This document shows, piece after piece, positions 1 through 11,760 of a stretch of 64,000 nucleotides of DNA. The stretch's first letter is position 1. Each line of letters starts with the position of its first letter. Position numbers and translations under genes: made by a program. The stretch spans positions 76,570,117-76,634,116 of the forward strand of contig NC_061122.1 in assembly GCF_002878395.1 (NCBI RefSeq). The letters run 5' to 3'. Origin of the DNA: Capsicum annuum. Taxonomy: Eukaryota; Streptophyta; Magnoliopsida; Solanales; Solanaceae. The notes below the pieces were generated by a model. That model ran no database searches and was not told the origin of the DNA. It worked only from the letters and a program-made list of their open reading frames with translations.

Positions 1-710
1 GTATGAGGAGTACGAAGCATTGACAGGTGATGAGGCTGAGGAGGCTATGTTGAAGGAGCTCTCTTGTGCTTTTGATGATCATTTCAATCCTCAAGAGTTG
101 AGTGCAAGCAAAGGCAGAAGAGTTTACAAATCAGAAGAACGCTAGGATAAGTGTTAAGGATTATTCTTTGAAATTTAAGTAGACCGGCTATGCTCCAAGT
201 TCAGTGTCTAATAAGAGGGCTTAAATAAGGATGTTTAGTTCTGGTTTGTCTTATGACTTGGTACTAAAATGTAAGGCTATGATTTTGAATCATTATCTAG
301 ATATTTCCAGGCATGTGGTTTATATGCAATAGGTGGAGGATGAAAAGAAGGAATAGAAAGAGATGGGAGGGAGGAAGAATTAGTATTTAAAATGTTTAAA
401 TTAGGGTAGAAATCACCAATTGAGTAAAAGAGATGGTAGATAGTGGAGCAAGAAAAATACTTGGGGAAACTCTAGTTCGGATTCTTCAGGTAGTGCTCAT
501 TATGCTAAACCATTGGGTGATCATTATTTCTAGGATAACGATGGTCTTAAGTCATAAGGTTCCCAATCTCAAGATAGTATAGTTTAATCAGCCCCTTCGT
601 ATCCTCGTTATTAATTTTATGTACATTTTTACCGTGGTCAGTGTGATGAGAAGAGGAATTTATGTTATAATTATTAGTAGCTTGGTCATATGCAGTGACA
701 TTGTTTGACA
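1..710 (+). pseudogene. gag remnant with CCHC zinc knuckle
   Basis: Capsid-like wording runs across frames: a segment reading ISVKDYSLKF near 150, one reading YDLVLKCKAMI near 255, and a DISRHVVYMQ-like stretch near 300. These match the end of plant Ty3/gypsy gag. A zinc knuckle is at 663-704 with spacing CX2CX4HX4C: first Cys TGT 663-665, His CAT 687-689, last Cys TGT 702-704. The second Cys is now TAT (Tyr) at 672-674, and the knuckle holds three stops (675-680 and 696-698). Gag would package element RNA into cytoplasmic particles; this copy cannot make it. The N-terminal part is outside the window. Confidence 0.75.
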
Positions 711-859
711 GATCAAGTTTCCACAGGAGATAACAAGGTCTCACTTGCTAACTCTTTTCCTTTTGCACCAAAAGGTGCCACTTCGGGTATCGTCACTAGC
801 CGTAATAATCTTTATGCTCTCTCTATTCTCTAGGAATCTAAGGCTTCTCTTACTATTAT

Positions 860-1260
860 TACTGGTATATTACAACCCTTCTCTCATGATATGTATTATT
901 TTCTTGATCTAGGGTCTATTCTATCTTATATGACCCTTTTTGTTGTTGTGCATATTGGTTTTGGTCATGAAACTATTTCTGAGCCTTTTTTTTGTGTCTA
1001 CCTTAGTGGGTTATTCTATAATAGATAGAAAGGTCTATTTGGATTATGTGGTTACCATATTTCATATAGAGACCTTTGTGGATATGATAGACTTTATATA
1101 GTAGACATTGATGTTACTTGTTGATGAACTGGCTTAATTCGTGCTATGCTTTCATGGATTGTATGACCAGAAAGGTCAATTTTCAATTTCCTAATAAATC
1201 GATTATTGAATAAGATAGATAAGCATTGGTGTATAAATAAAGGTTTAGTTATTATCTTAA
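860..1260 (+). pseudogene. retropepsin-like protease remnant
   Basis: The aspartic protease that matures Gag-Pol is recognised by DLGS at 906-917 followed by ILSYMT, where the family has an active-site D-S/P/L-G-S/A followed by L-S-(Y/F)-V-T. Downstream, a 'VxIDVTC' stretch and a run ending in hydrophobic and Trp codons near 1140-1160 correspond to the conserved C-terminal 'DFDVILGMDWL' segment, now out of frame. Many stops follow. It lies between the gag knuckle and RT as expected. Identification rests on order plus the active-site motif. Confidence 0.65.
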
Positions 1261-1374
1261 GGTTTGTAAGTCAGTTTCCAAAGGGTGTACATATCATCTA
1301 GTTTGAGTTAAACATTATAATTCTGAGTATCTCTCTTTGAGTATGTCCCTAACTTTAATAATTTTTATAAGTGT

Positions 1375-2170
1375 TTCCTGAGAATCTTTCTGGTATTCTT
1401 CCTGATAGGGAAATAGATTTTGGGATTGATCTTCTATCGGATACCCATCATGTCTTTATATTCCTCTTGATGAAATGGCCCTTGCTGAATTAAAAGAGCT
1501 AAAAGATTCGTTAAATGATATCCTTAATTAGGTTTTCTTCAACATAATGTCTTTCTATAGGGTGTTCTAATGTTTTTCATGCATAAAAATGATTGGTCTC
1601 TTCAGATGTGCAAAGAATATTGGCAGTTGAACAAGGTTACAGTTAATAATAAGTACTCACTTTTTAGGATTGATGATCTTTTTAACCAGTTTTAGGGTGA
1701 TGGATGCTTTTCTAAGATTGACCTTTGCTCGAGTTATCATCATTTAAAGACTAGGTAGGATGGTATTCCCAAGACTGCTTTTCAAACCCAATATGTCCAT
1801 TATAAGTTCTTGGTTATGTCATTTGAATTGACTAATGCTCTAGCTGATTTTATGGATCTTATGAATTGGATTTTTAGGATGTTCTTAGAATTGTTTTTTA
1901 TCGCCTTAATTGATGATATCTTGAAGTATTCTAAGAGTGAGGAGGATTATGCCAATCACCTTCGAATTGTGTTACAGACCCTTAATGATCAAAAGTTGTA
2001 CGCTATGTTTGCAATGTGTGAATTTGGGTTAACTGTTGTGACTTTTCTTAGTCATGTTATTTCTAATATGGGGACCAAGGTTGATCTACAAAATTTAGAG
2101 GTGGTTAAGAAATGTCCTAGATCCACAACCTTAACCAATATTTAGAGCTTTTTAGGCTGGGTTGGGTACT
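1375..2170 (+). pseudogene. reverse transcriptase remnant
   Basis: The RT N-terminus reads ENLSGIP-D-EIDFGIDLL near 1380-1440. The fingers/palm part reads NKVTVNNKYSLFRIDDLF near 1630-1680. The first catalytic Asp is in KIDL at 1714-1725. An open stretch, 1810-2145, carries the 'MSFELTNALADFMDLMN' helix and the catalytic motif LIDD at 1906-1917, with Leu where relatives have Phe or Val; both aspartates are kept. The end contains 'FLSHVIS', the 'FLGHxVS' motif with Gly changed to Ser. Upstream stops and frameshifts make it inactive. Confidence 0.85.
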
Positions 2171-2720
2171 ATAGGATTTTGTAGTGAGTTTCTCTTCTAT
2201 TGTTGCTTTGTTGACTAGATTGACTCAAAACAAGATTATGTTTTTGTATTTTAATACATATGAGGGTAGCTTTGAAAAGTTAAAGGTAAGCTATATTTTG
2301 TGGCAGTTTTGACCTAAAGCGAGTGTACTGATGGTTTTATTGTGTATTATGAAGCATCCCATATGGGACTGGGTTGTGTCTTTATGCTGCATGGTTAGGT
2401 GGTTTCTTATACTTCTTGACAAATTAAGGTTCATAAAAGGAATCATTTGACTCATAATTTTAATTTGGCTGTAGTTTTTTCTTTGATGATATGGCATCTC
2501 TATTTGTACGAGATGCATGTAGATGTTTTTTCAGATAATAAAAGCCTGCAGTATATATGTATAACTAGAAGGAGTTAAATCAATGACAGAGGCGATGGAT
2601 TTTATTGCTAATGGACTATGACATGAGCCTTTACTACCCAACATGTAAATCTAATGTAGTTTTTGATGTTCTTAGCAGGGTGTCCATGGGGATTTTATCT
2701 CATATGGTTGAGGAGAAGCG
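2171..2720 (+). pseudogene. RNase H domain remnant
   Basis: This continues the RT reading through 'SFLGWVGYY'. The RH core reads YYEASHMGLGCVFMLHG near 2337-2395, the 'YxDASxxGLGxVLMQxG' signature with the first acidic residue Asp now Glu. 'TSxQIKVHKRNHLTHNF' follows, then 'HVDVFSDNKSLQYI' near 2516-2560, equal to the family's 'VxTDHKSLQY'. Several CAG/CGA-type codons are stops. A tail resembling 'VLSRVSMGILSHM' near 2665-2705 links to integrase. RH would degrade the RNA template during reverse transcription. Confidence 0.8.
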
Positions 2721-4300
2721 AGGATTGGTGAAGGATATTCACTGATTGGCTAATTTAGGGTTTTAAATTTGGGCTCTTCGTATAGGAAATTAACTGTACA
2801 AGAATTTATTAAATCATCTCTTGGTGGTGAGGTGAAGGAGAAAGGGGCTTTGGATCCCATTCTTATGAAGATTAAGGGTGAGGTGGGACAATAAAAGGTT
2901 ATGGCTTTTGTGATCAGTGGAGATGGTATCTTGAGGTCCCAAAGTAGGTTATGTGTTCCTGATGTTGTTATACTTCGAGAGAGGATTTTGACTATGGCTT
3001 AGGAGTTGAGGTATACATTTCATCCATGTTTGACAAGTATGTATCATGATTTAAAGGAATCTATTGGTGTAACAACATAAAGAGAGCTATGGCTAAATTT
3101 GTGGCTAACTATATGGTGTGTTAGAAAGTAAAGGTTGAGTGCTTGAGGCTTGGAAGCATGTCTTAAGAGATGGAGTTACCCATGTAAAAGTGATAGATGA
3201 TGAATATAGATTTTGTTTTGGGTTTTCCATGGTCAAGCAATTAGTAAGATTTGATTTTTGTGATTGTGGATAGAGAGACTAAGTCTAATCACTTCTTGCC
3301 TGTGAGGAATACTTTATCTGGAGAGGATTATGCTATTTATTCATTGAAGAGTTAACTAAATTTCATATAGCATTTGTGTTTATATTTTGGGATTAAGGTA
3401 TGCAATTATCTTTTAATTTTTGGCATCGTTTCAGAGAGGTTTAGGGACTAAGGGCAACCTTAGCTCCACTTTCCGCCCTCAAATAGATAGACAAGTGGGT
3501 ACGCTAAAGGTTTGTGTGATTAATTTTGGAAGTTGTCGGGTCGATCACTTTCCTCTTATGGAGATTGCATATAACAATATTTATTAATTGACTATTTAGA
3601 TGGCTTCTTTTACGCTTTATATGGTAGGAGGTATAGGTCTCCTATTGGGTAGTTCGAGGTTTGTGATAATCAATTTTTTTGTCAATATTTGGCTCACTGA
3701 GACATGGAAAAGTTAAAAGTAATTAGGGATAGGGATAAGACCACTCTGAATTACCAAAAGTCCTACATAGATGTGAGGTGAAGAGATTTGGCATTTGCGG
3801 TTAATGATTACGTATTCCTTAATGTGTCGCTTATGAAAGGAGTGATGTAGTTTAGGAAGAAAGGAAAAATCAATCCTCATTATTTTGTTCCATATAAGAT
3901 TTTTTGAAGAGTAGGGAGTTTTGCCTAAAAATTTAAGGTTCTTATGAGATTGGGATGTAATCACCCGGTTTTCCCTATGTCGGTGTTGAAAAGTTTGAGT
4001 GATCCGTCTTTGATAGTCCTTTTGAAAGATATTGGCATTTTGGATTCCTTTTCATGAGGAAGTCAAGGTTGCGATTTTTTGTAGTCAAGTCCATAGATTG
4101 AGGTATAAGGAAGTGGTTTTGGTAAAATTCCTTAGGAGGAATCAAAAGGTGTAGATAGCTACTTGTGAAGCTAAAGAGGACATTAAGTACAAATATCCGT
4201 TCTTGTTCCCGGTGTTGGATGGAAGAGTTTGAGATATAGGTTTCATTTTTTATTTTATAGCTTCTCGAATATTTATTTAGGGTTTTGTGGTTGCATTCCA
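2721..4300 (+). pseudogene. integrase remnant (H2C2, core, C-terminal domain)
   Basis: The N-terminal zinc-binding region is seen as 'RYTFHPCLTSMYHDLKE' near 3010-3060, equal to the family's 'HPGxTKMYxDL'. The core reads 'MMNIDFVLGFPWS' near 3195-3235 and 'VIVDRETKSNHFLPVRNT' near 3257-3310, retaining catalytic Asp. The 'MAxFxALYGRRYRSPIGWFEV' stretch lies near 3600-3660. The C-terminal part includes 'LKGVMxFRKKGKINPHYFVPYKIF' near 3830-3905 and ends with 'SVLKSLSDPS' near 3980. Frame changes and stops are frequent. No chromodomain could be read, although chromoviruses often carry one; decay may hide it. Confidence 0.8.
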
Positions 4301-4364
4301 TCATGTATTTGTGCCAAGGGGTGCCTTAACACCTTATTCAGCGATGAAATATCCTGGAAGAGGG

Positions 4365-5528
4365 TGTAATATAATACCCCACGTTAAGAAGTCTAAATTT
4401 TCCTAGAAATTATGCTTACTACTAAAGGTATAACTAAGGTGACGAGTCATGAATCCTCATCACGAGTCATATAGTGCCCCTCATGGTATCACCAGTGAAT
4501 TTTGCCATGTTTAGTCCATCGATAATGAACCCACGATATGATTCATCAATTCACATGACGAGTCATTAGGTGTCACTCATCGTCTTAACAATAGAGGTTG
4601 CCCAAGATTCAAACTTTGTTACGACTTAGTCCTTATGCATCATAGGGTGATGTCACAAGTTTTAGGGAGGGACTCGGGATCATAATAGTAAAGGTTATGA
4701 TTTTGGGTTTCAAGCTACGAGTTGTGGTGAAGACTTTGGACTGGCGACCACAAGTTATTACTTGACCCATAGCGACTGGTGATAGTTTCCCGACATTTTT
4801 AATTAGAGGCACTTTGGTTATTTCTTCCCTTATCCAATTATAACCCACGACCATAAATCAACCTAATGGTCACTTTCTCATTATTTTAAAAAGTTAAATA
4901 CACTCCATTCTTTCTAAAATTCCCAAGTCAAGAACAATGCTAGGTTTTTAATGGTTGCTCATCTAGGACTCAAAGTGTGATTTCTTTTAAAAATTCTTGA
5001 TATTTTTAGGCATGCATATCTTCCCCTTAACTTGTACTTCTTTTGGCATGCAATGGTTTGTTATTCCTATGTTTTTAGTGTTTGCTTTTGGAGTTCAGGT
5101 TAAGGCTTTTGAATGATTATTTTTCAAACGGTATTCGTATGGTTTACATCCATCTGTTTATGCTTTATTGATGAATTCCGGAGCTCATCGGGTCCATGGG
5201 TACGGATAATTGAATGGGGGTCATGGATTCCCCAAACTTTATGAAAAATGTAATAGGGGTCATGGATTTTCCAAAACTTATGGATTTTTGTATAATAATT
5301 GGTAATAACCTCAACCAACCTTATGAAATTGGCTTTGAAACATGGCTCTATGCATAAATTAACCATTTTCTAATCTATAGCATTGCATAAAAGGTTAGTG
5401 GAATATAAATGGCTTTTAAAGGCCTTAGTGGCCATGATTTTGTTTTAAATACGAGCTTGGGGTCGTGGATTCCCCCAAGTTTGTAGATCATTGGAATGGC
5501 ATGATTATATAAGTATACAAGCATATAG
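4365..5528 (+). repeat. 3' LTR of G1 (right end uncertain)
   Basis: It begins TGTAATATAATACCCC just after the pol remnant, like the TGTAACACCCC start of many gypsy LTRs. A weak purine tract (GAAGAGGG) precedes it. The left part has three exact copies of ACGAGTCAT at 4442-4450, 4462-4470 and 4558-4566. The right part has three copies of a GGGGTC(A/G)TGGATT(C/T)(C/T)CC motif near 5216, 5253 and 5458. The sequence after about 5521 matches the tail of the LTR at 6982-9588, so either this LTR ends there or it shares that tail. Confidence 0.6.
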
Positions 5529-5911
5529 AATTCCAGTTTCAGCAGTCAGAGTCAGCAGTGGGTCCTCAACATTCGAGGATATTATAATTTGATTATTTTA
5601 TATCTTTAGTACTTAGTTATTTCATCAGTAGGAGTCAGTTAGGCCATGTCCCATCAACTCCTTAATCAGACAGTCTAGAGGCTTTTAGACTATAGCATGT
5701 TCATAGAAATTTTAGTTGTTTAGGTAATGATGTACCGTATTTCCAAATGTTATGTTTTCTCATATATTTGAACCTTATGGCCTTTCAGCCTTTAATAATG
5801 CATTTTTACATCATGTTATGCAGTTTTTAGTTACAAATATCAGTCATGGGTTAGCTTGTGTTCCTTCAGGGTCATGAGCACCATGTAGCATTCTGGGTAC
5901 ATGATTTGGGG
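5529..5911 (+). repeat. LTR tail fragment matching 9196-9588
   Basis: It shares a long colinear match with the last 390 bases of the LTR ending at 9588, including 'catgtcccatcaactcctta', a 'gcctttcagcctttta' block and the end 'accatgtagcattctgggtac'. It stops abruptly at integrase coding sequence at 5912, with no PBS, gag or RT between. It is best read as the surviving end of a 5' LTR whose following 3 kb or more was deleted. Confidence 0.7.
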
Positions 5912-6600
5912 TGTTATTTTTTGCAACAACTATCATTCAAGTATTCGGATGGCCCCGTTCAAAGCACTTTACGGTAGGAGATGCAGATCTCCAATCAGTT
6001 GGTTCAAAGTTTGTGAGGAATTAGTTATAAGGTCTAACACAGTATTAGATGCCTTAGAAAAAGTCTGGTTGATCAGACAAAAACTCTAAAGTACTTAGAG
6101 CCGATAGAAGTCTTATGTAGACATGCGCAGAAAGGATCTGGAGTTAGAGATTAGTGATAATATTTACCTAAATATCTCTCCCATAAAGAGAATGAAGAGG
6201 TCCGACAAGAAGGGAAAGCTCTATCCCAGATATATCTATGCCTTCAAAATTCTCAGTCATTTTGGTAAGGTAGCTTATGAGCTTAAATTGCCTTCAGACT
6301 TATCCTAAGTTCATCTAGTATTCCATGTCTCTTTGCTCAAGAAGTGCATAGGTGATCTATCAGTTGTAGTCCTTATAAAGGGCATTTATGTTCATAACAT
6401 CTTCTCTTATGAAGAGATTCCATTTGAAATTCTTAACTACCATACTCGTAGACTGAAGAGAAAATAAGTCCCTCTAGTCAAAATTCTTTGGTGGAATCAG
6501 TCCGTTGAGGGAGCTACTTGGGAAGCATAAACAAATATGCGGACAAAGTATCCTCACCTTTTTTTTGCTAACTCAGACTCATCCCAAGGCAGTAGTTTTC
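5912..6600 (+). pseudogene. integrase C-terminal fragment
   Basis: The fragment starts inside the IN core: 'NNYHSSIRMAPFKALYGRR' is the conserved stretch before 'CRSPI(S/G)WF(E/K)V', near 5923-6020. It continues with 'EKVWLIRQKL', then after a stop with 'DLELEISDNIYLNISPIKR' and 'KGKLYPRYIYAFKILSHFG' (open 6123-6308). The end reads 'HVSLLKKCIGD' and 'LWWNQSVEGATWEA' near 6490-6525, the usual C-terminus of Tekay/Del IN. It is much better preserved than the IN at 2721-4300, so this element is probably younger. The N-terminal zinc domain and catalytic core start are absent. Confidence 0.85.
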
Positions 6601-6981
6601 CTTAAGCTTACTCTGTTTTCATGTTCAGTTTCATTACAAAATTGGTATTCAGTTTCATACTCAAAATTCTATTATAAACATGGTATCAAATCCAATTGCA
6701 TATTCAGTCATACGTCCATGCATCATGTCAGTCATATATTTATGCATCAGATATTCATCCTCATTACGAGAAACTCATCTTATCAGAAATCTCAGTCATG
6801 CATTCATGAATCAGTTATGCATGCAGCAGATGTGTATATTTAGTATGATATATTTAGTTTAGCAGTCATGTCGATAATGAAATCATGTTTGAGTTATTCA
6901 TGTCCTATATATACTTTAGTATGTATTATCCCTATCATAGTCAGTCTTATTTGAGGATAAATATTCTCAAGGGGGAGATAT
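6601..6981 (+). other. Non-coding tail and polypurine tract
   Basis: There is no reading frame of note; repeated 'cagtcat' and 'catgcat' words lie at 6700-6830. The stretch ends in TCAAGGGGGAGATAT (about 6966-6980), a classic PPT that primes plus-strand DNA synthesis, directly before the LTR start at 6982. The same purine run occurs, reverse-complemented, at 50179-50192 and 59575-59588. Confidence 0.8.
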
Positions 6982-9588
6982 TGTATGACCTCGCAAAATT
7001 TGTAAGCTTAAATTTGTCCTTTAAGCTTGTCTAGGGGATCCCAAACTTAGAAAATTCTAGCTAAGTTCTCAGACTTGGTGTATTTTTGCCCTTCAAAAGT
7101 TGGCAATACCATTTCTCCAACTTAATGTCCTTTAGTGGTCTGTATTTTTGTCAATTCATGATCATAGAGGACAATAGGTTTTCCTGAACAAGTTTTGGAT
7201 TTTTTGGACCTCGTTTAGACCATGTTTGGTGTCCCAAAATAGTGGACCAATGTGATATTTGTACACTACGTCGCCTATCGCATTGGTTAACAATGTTGTA
7301 GGGACTGCTATATAAACTATTAAGTCTTTGCGCGATCATGGAATGACGTTTCGGGTATCACATAGAGCATCAATGCACTACATCGCCAATCAAATTGATG
7401 TCCAGTTTTCAGTAATTAATTGTCCGTGTTTTTAAAGGCATAAGGGTCAATTTCCCACACCTATATATTCGTATATGAGATTCAACCCATATTTAACCAA
7501 AATATTATTGTTACTCTTAAATACTCTCAAGAACAAGTCTAGGGTTTTCATAGGAGCTGCAAATTCAAGAGATTCTACCGTTATTTTTCAAGAATTTTCC
7601 ATCCAAGGTATGTCAATTATTTATTCATGGATTCCTTTCATCCATGAATCCTAAGAATCCAATTTTAAATTATGAATTGTGATGTTTATGTTGTGGATTG
7701 ATTATGTTCATATAGTTGTTGTTGTAGGATTTCCAAGTTGGAATCTTCATGTGTTGTTCATGAAACTACGCTAATATGTGGGTTAAAAATTGTGAAATTG
7801 AGTTGAATTTAGGAATCATATGGTATTCATTAGATATCATGCCTGAGCCCTAAGTTATGCATACTAGGTGCTTGATAAAATACCTAAGAGAATAATAATT
7901 ATGCATTATGATTCAATAGAACCTAAATAATGAATCCATGTTACCATTATCTTCAAAATGACTCCCATGATATTGTTATGCCCTGTAATATATTGATGTA
8001 ATGATCATAAGATTAGGCTTAGGGAATTATGACATGTTTATATAGATTCTTATTCATGTGAAATCCTGTGGTAGGAAAATACTTCATGAAAATCCACAAT
8101 GATAGTACTCCGAATTATTGACCATTGTTATGTGTTTAAGAAGTGTCATGTCTTGTAAGTTTCATGCTATAAAGTCATTGGGGTACTTGTACCCGACAAC
8201 TTAGCTATGTACCTAGAGCCAGCGTCGGTTTAATGATAAATCATAGTCACACCATGATTAGTTGTATTCAAAATCAGTTTCAGAACTCAGTAGAATTTAC
8301 TCAGTTATGTGACTCAGGAAACTTAGTAATCTCAGTTAGTTATTAGATCTAAATAGTATTCCATGATTTAACAGAACTTAATGAAGTCAGTCCAATTTAG
8401 TTCAATTAATTATGTTCAGTGTCTATTAAGATGGGAGTAGGATTCAACATTGAGTGAACCCAAGGATAGGAATTGACCTGTTAGTAGAAGGTGTGATTCT
8501 TAGAAGAAATCCTTGCGCTCCAGAACTACATAGCAAGTGTAGGTTGAAACATCAAACCTGATAGTTGAGGGTAGATAAGGTGGTTTAACCTATTATATAA
8601 GGGTCCGACTATTCTCTTTAGAGTACTTATTAGACAAGGGATTTCTCACATCTTGTCCTTACTAGTGGCGCGGTATTGATACCCTTCCAACTGGTGTTAC
8701 AGGGTGGACACCAAATCTATTGAGAAATAGAGGTATGTCGGTTAGATGAATTCTCCTATAGTTTAAGTTAAAGAATCGGGACTGTTAGATATAGTCATCC
8801 AGTTTCAGTAATAGAACCCAGATAGTTTTACAGAACCTTGGACTGTCAGATACAGTCACTCAGCTCAGTACGAAACCCATCTAGTTCCATCAGAACCTAG
8901 ACTGTCAGACACAGTCACCTAGTATCGGTTATATCAGTTATATCAGTTATCAATAACTTATGTTAACAGTATTCAGACTTAGTAGTCATTATTACTCACC
9001 AATCCAGTTATAGTTACACACCCATGTATGTATTCTCACAATTATGTTGTACAGTCAGTTAGCATTGTTCATGCATATGAACCCTTTGCATTCATCCTAC
9101 TTTACTTTCATACCAGCACATTCAACTATATTGAGGCATTTGCGCTATGGTGTTTTTATACCATAGGTTCAGAAGTATGAGCTCCAAAGCATCAGTTGTA
9201 TTCCGGTTTCAGTAGTCAGAGTCAGTAGTGAGTCCTCATCATTCGACGATGTTATGATTTGATTATTTCATATCTTTAGTTCTTAGTTATTTCAGCAGTT
9301 GGAGTTAGTTGGGGACATGTCCCATCAACTCCTTATTAAGACAGTTTAGAGGCTTTCAGACTATAGGATATTCACAATTATTTTAGTTTTTTGGGTAATG
9401 ATGTACCATATTTCTAGATGTTATGTTTTATCATATATTGAACCATTTTGTCTTTCAGCCTTTTATTTCACATTTTTACATCATATTATGCAATGCTCAG
9501 TTACATATATCAGTCATGGGTTAGCTTGTGGTCCTTTAGGATCATGAGCACCATGTACCATTCTGGGTACCAAATTTAGGGCATTACA
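6982..9588 (+). repeat. 3' LTR, about 2.6 kb, of the deleted element 5529-9588
   Basis: It starts TGTATGACCTCGC after the PPT and ends GGGCATTACA at 9588, giving TG...CA ends. Its last 390 bases match 5529-5911. The length fits a Tekay/Del-type LTR. It contains a 60-base tandem repeat (8780-8920). The element (5' LTR tail, IN C-terminus, PPT, 3' LTR) has lost gag, PR, RT and RH. Confidence 0.85.
8780..8920 (+). repeat. Tandem repeat, unit about 60 bases, 2.3 copies, inside LTR
   Basis: ACTGT(T/C)AGATATAGTCA-like words start at 8781, 8842 and 8901, spaced 61 and 59 bases, with the intervening 'cagaacc(c/t)...tagtt' text also repeated. The start word (ACTGT...ACAGT) is a short inverted repeat. 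It is followed by 'ttatatcagttatatcagttatc', a smaller 9-base tandem at about 8930-8955. Confidence 0.75.
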
Positions 9589-10799
9589 GAATATATATGA
9601 GTGTTAACAATGGGGATTTTTTTATAGCATTAGTATTAGGGACATGATAATCAATTTGTAAAAATTGCATACACCGCATAAGTAGTAGCTTGTAGAATTA
9701 ACTTTGTACCATCGGTGTGTGAGATGCTACTTTGTTCGGTTGGTGTGTTTAATTCAGAACTTTCCTGATTAGTCTTGACTACGTTGAAGGATAGTCGTTC
9801 AGGAAAGTATCATATGCCATTTTTTATTTTAGTTTACTTTTATTCTAAATAACCTTCCATGTGTAAAATAGTATACCTTGATACCTATTTTGAGCCTTGT
9901 AGCTGCTTTCTTTGTCTTCACCTTTCACCTTTCCATTTGTGTTGCAAAAATATATTTGTCCCTAGTCCTCTTTGGATATTATGAACCCTAACTTAGGAAA
10001 ATAACCTAAGTGGATGGTGGTTGTATATGGTTGCCTGATGTAAAGTAGGTATAAAGAAGGGATAAATAAAAAAAAATAAAGTAGGTATGGGTATGGTAGG
10101 AAAAGAAAAGAAAGTGAAAAAGGAAATATAAATTTGTGAAAAAGTGAAAAATAAATATAAGCCCACACCCAACTTAAATGTGCAATAAAGAACAAAAATA
10201 AAGAAATAAGGGTGGAATGAAAAGGAAATTGATTAGTTAGTGAGAGCCTAAGGTTATTAACATGATATTTCCATATGTACCATTCCATCCCACCAAGACT
10301 ACATTACAAGCCCAGAAAAGTCCTATAGTGGTCCTACCATGATTGTCTAAATGGTAAGGTAAGGAAAATAATGGTAATCCTATGGTTGTTGATGCACATT
10401 GATTGGAACTTCTCTTTTATGTGTGACTGTCTATTTACTATCCCTGCATTGAAATTCATTATTTCATTTAAGTGAGTGAAAAATCTTTGTTGTGAGGGAA
10501 CATGGTTCATATTGCTAGATACTTGCTTGTTTTGGGTTGTTTAACTTGAACATATCAATGGTTTTCTGTTGTTAATATAATTCCATACCTTGATCCAATT
10601 ATTTCACATTGTTATGCTTCATGTTTTTAAAGAGTTGGTTTTGAAAAGTAAGATAGGAGAGGGTGTTGTTTTTTGATCTTAATGTGTTAACTGATTACCT
10701 TGAATATCTTAGATTCTCCTAGTTAAGCATCATGTATTATTTTATTTTCTTTTGTTGTATTTTATTGCCTGATCACATGTAGACGTTTTATGTTGATTG
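9589..10799 (+). mobile_element. Athila-like 3' non-coding region remnant
   Basis: No coding sequence is recognised. The text parallels the 3' non-coding part of the complete Athila-like element at 27300-28899: a 'cacctttcc' block near 9921, an A-rich stretch of GAAAAAG/AAATAAA words at 10060-10220, and 'acattacaagcccagaaaagtcctatagtgg' near 10303, matching 'ggccaagtaaagtcctattgtg' near 28410. It runs straight into an LTR at 10800. The left end was cut by, or lies against, the gypsy LTR ending at 9588. Confidence 0.6.
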
Positions 10800-11760
10800 T
10801 GTTGATGTGCTATAGAAATATAGTATTTTCAATGCTTAAAATGAGTAAAATATGCAAGTTTCTGAGGTTGTTTTGTTAGATATGATGTGTTTTGGGTCTG
10901 TTTTTTTAGAAAATCATGTTTTGGATGCCAAGTTCATGATAAAGATGAAAAAGGTGTTTTTGGATACTTTTGTTAGCAAATATTGATGGTTGGGACACTT
11001 TCCAGATTGATCATGATCAAAGCATATGTCCAAATTAAAGAAGAGCTGAAAAATAACTTACAGCACATGCCAAGTGGATATGGGGACTACATGTAGCACA
11101 TGTGGACTTCATGTGGGAAAAGCATGAGGCAGAAGTCAAAAATCCAAAGACCTAAATTTCAAAAAATTTTGGTCTTGCATATGTGGTCACTATATTCGCC
11201 CTCCCTGCAGGCCGCATGTGCTACCTGTGCGGACAAGGCATATATAGTGACCTAAAGTAGACACCGACCCTTTTTTCTCCTATTTCATTTAGGCTTTGAG
11301 TTTAGGGTTTCATCATGTACTATAAATACCGCTTATTTGTTTATTAGTAGAGGTTACACACTTCTGATACTCACAAACATATTTTAATTCTGAGATTCAA
11401 TTTTAGTCTGGGAATTCCCTTGTATTGATTTTTATTGATTATTTTAGTTACTGTGTAGAGTTTTCACTTCTTATTCTTGTAATTTCATCATATGCCTTCA
11501 ATCATAAATGTTGTTGATTACTTCATCAGCATGAGGGGCTAAAAAATCTTCGCTAGGGTGAGGAAAACCTTGGACAATTAACGATGTAGGGAAAGTGTAT
11601 TGTTGTTATGAACCAATACCCATGCATGCATTGTATTATGTTCACTTTAATAATTATCTTAACGGTTGCAAACGTTTAGATCTTACCTAGATTATTGCTA
11701 CTTACTCAAAAAGAGAAGTAACAATTGTGAAAAGATAATGACAATAGTAAGGCTAATGTC
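10800..11760 (+). repeat. Athila-like LTR, 5' portion
   Basis: The start TGTTGATGTGCTATAG aligns with the LTR start TGTTGAAGCGACAAGG at 28900, and the next 100 bases stay alignable ('ttttgttagatatgatgtg' with 'ttttgttggatatgatgca'). The later part, 11520-11600, has the 'catgaggggctaaaaaatcttcgctaggg' block seen in the other Athila-like LTRs near 20250 and 29750. The LTR end with 'gacatca' is missing, so it is truncated near 11760. Confidence 0.65.

Larger units (their letters stand above)
1..5528 (+). mobile_element. Decayed Ty3/gypsy element G1 (Tekay/Del-like), 5' end outside window
   Basis: Remnants occur in the order gag, CCHC knuckle, PR, RT, RH, IN, LTR, which is the Ty3/gypsy order. 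The wording of the gag tail, RT and IN resembles the Tekay/Del chromovirus type common in Solanaceae (family recall, not a search). Every domain has stops or frameshifts, so the copy is dead. Many stops are TAG or TGA where family members have CAG, CGA or TGG, fitting decay of methylated cytosines. The 5' LTR and gag start lie left of the window. Confidence 0.85.

Noticed and set aside
8930..8955. Satellite DNA seed ('ttatatcag' repeated).
   Set aside because: Only about three 9-base units; mentioned with the LTR tandem repeat but too small alone.
9962..10288. Minus-strand open frame of 108 codons, very Phe/Leu/Tyr-rich, resembling a membrane protein.
   Set aside because: It is the complement of an A-rich non-coding stretch shared with other Athila-like 3' regions; the hydrophobic composition follows from A-rich DNA.
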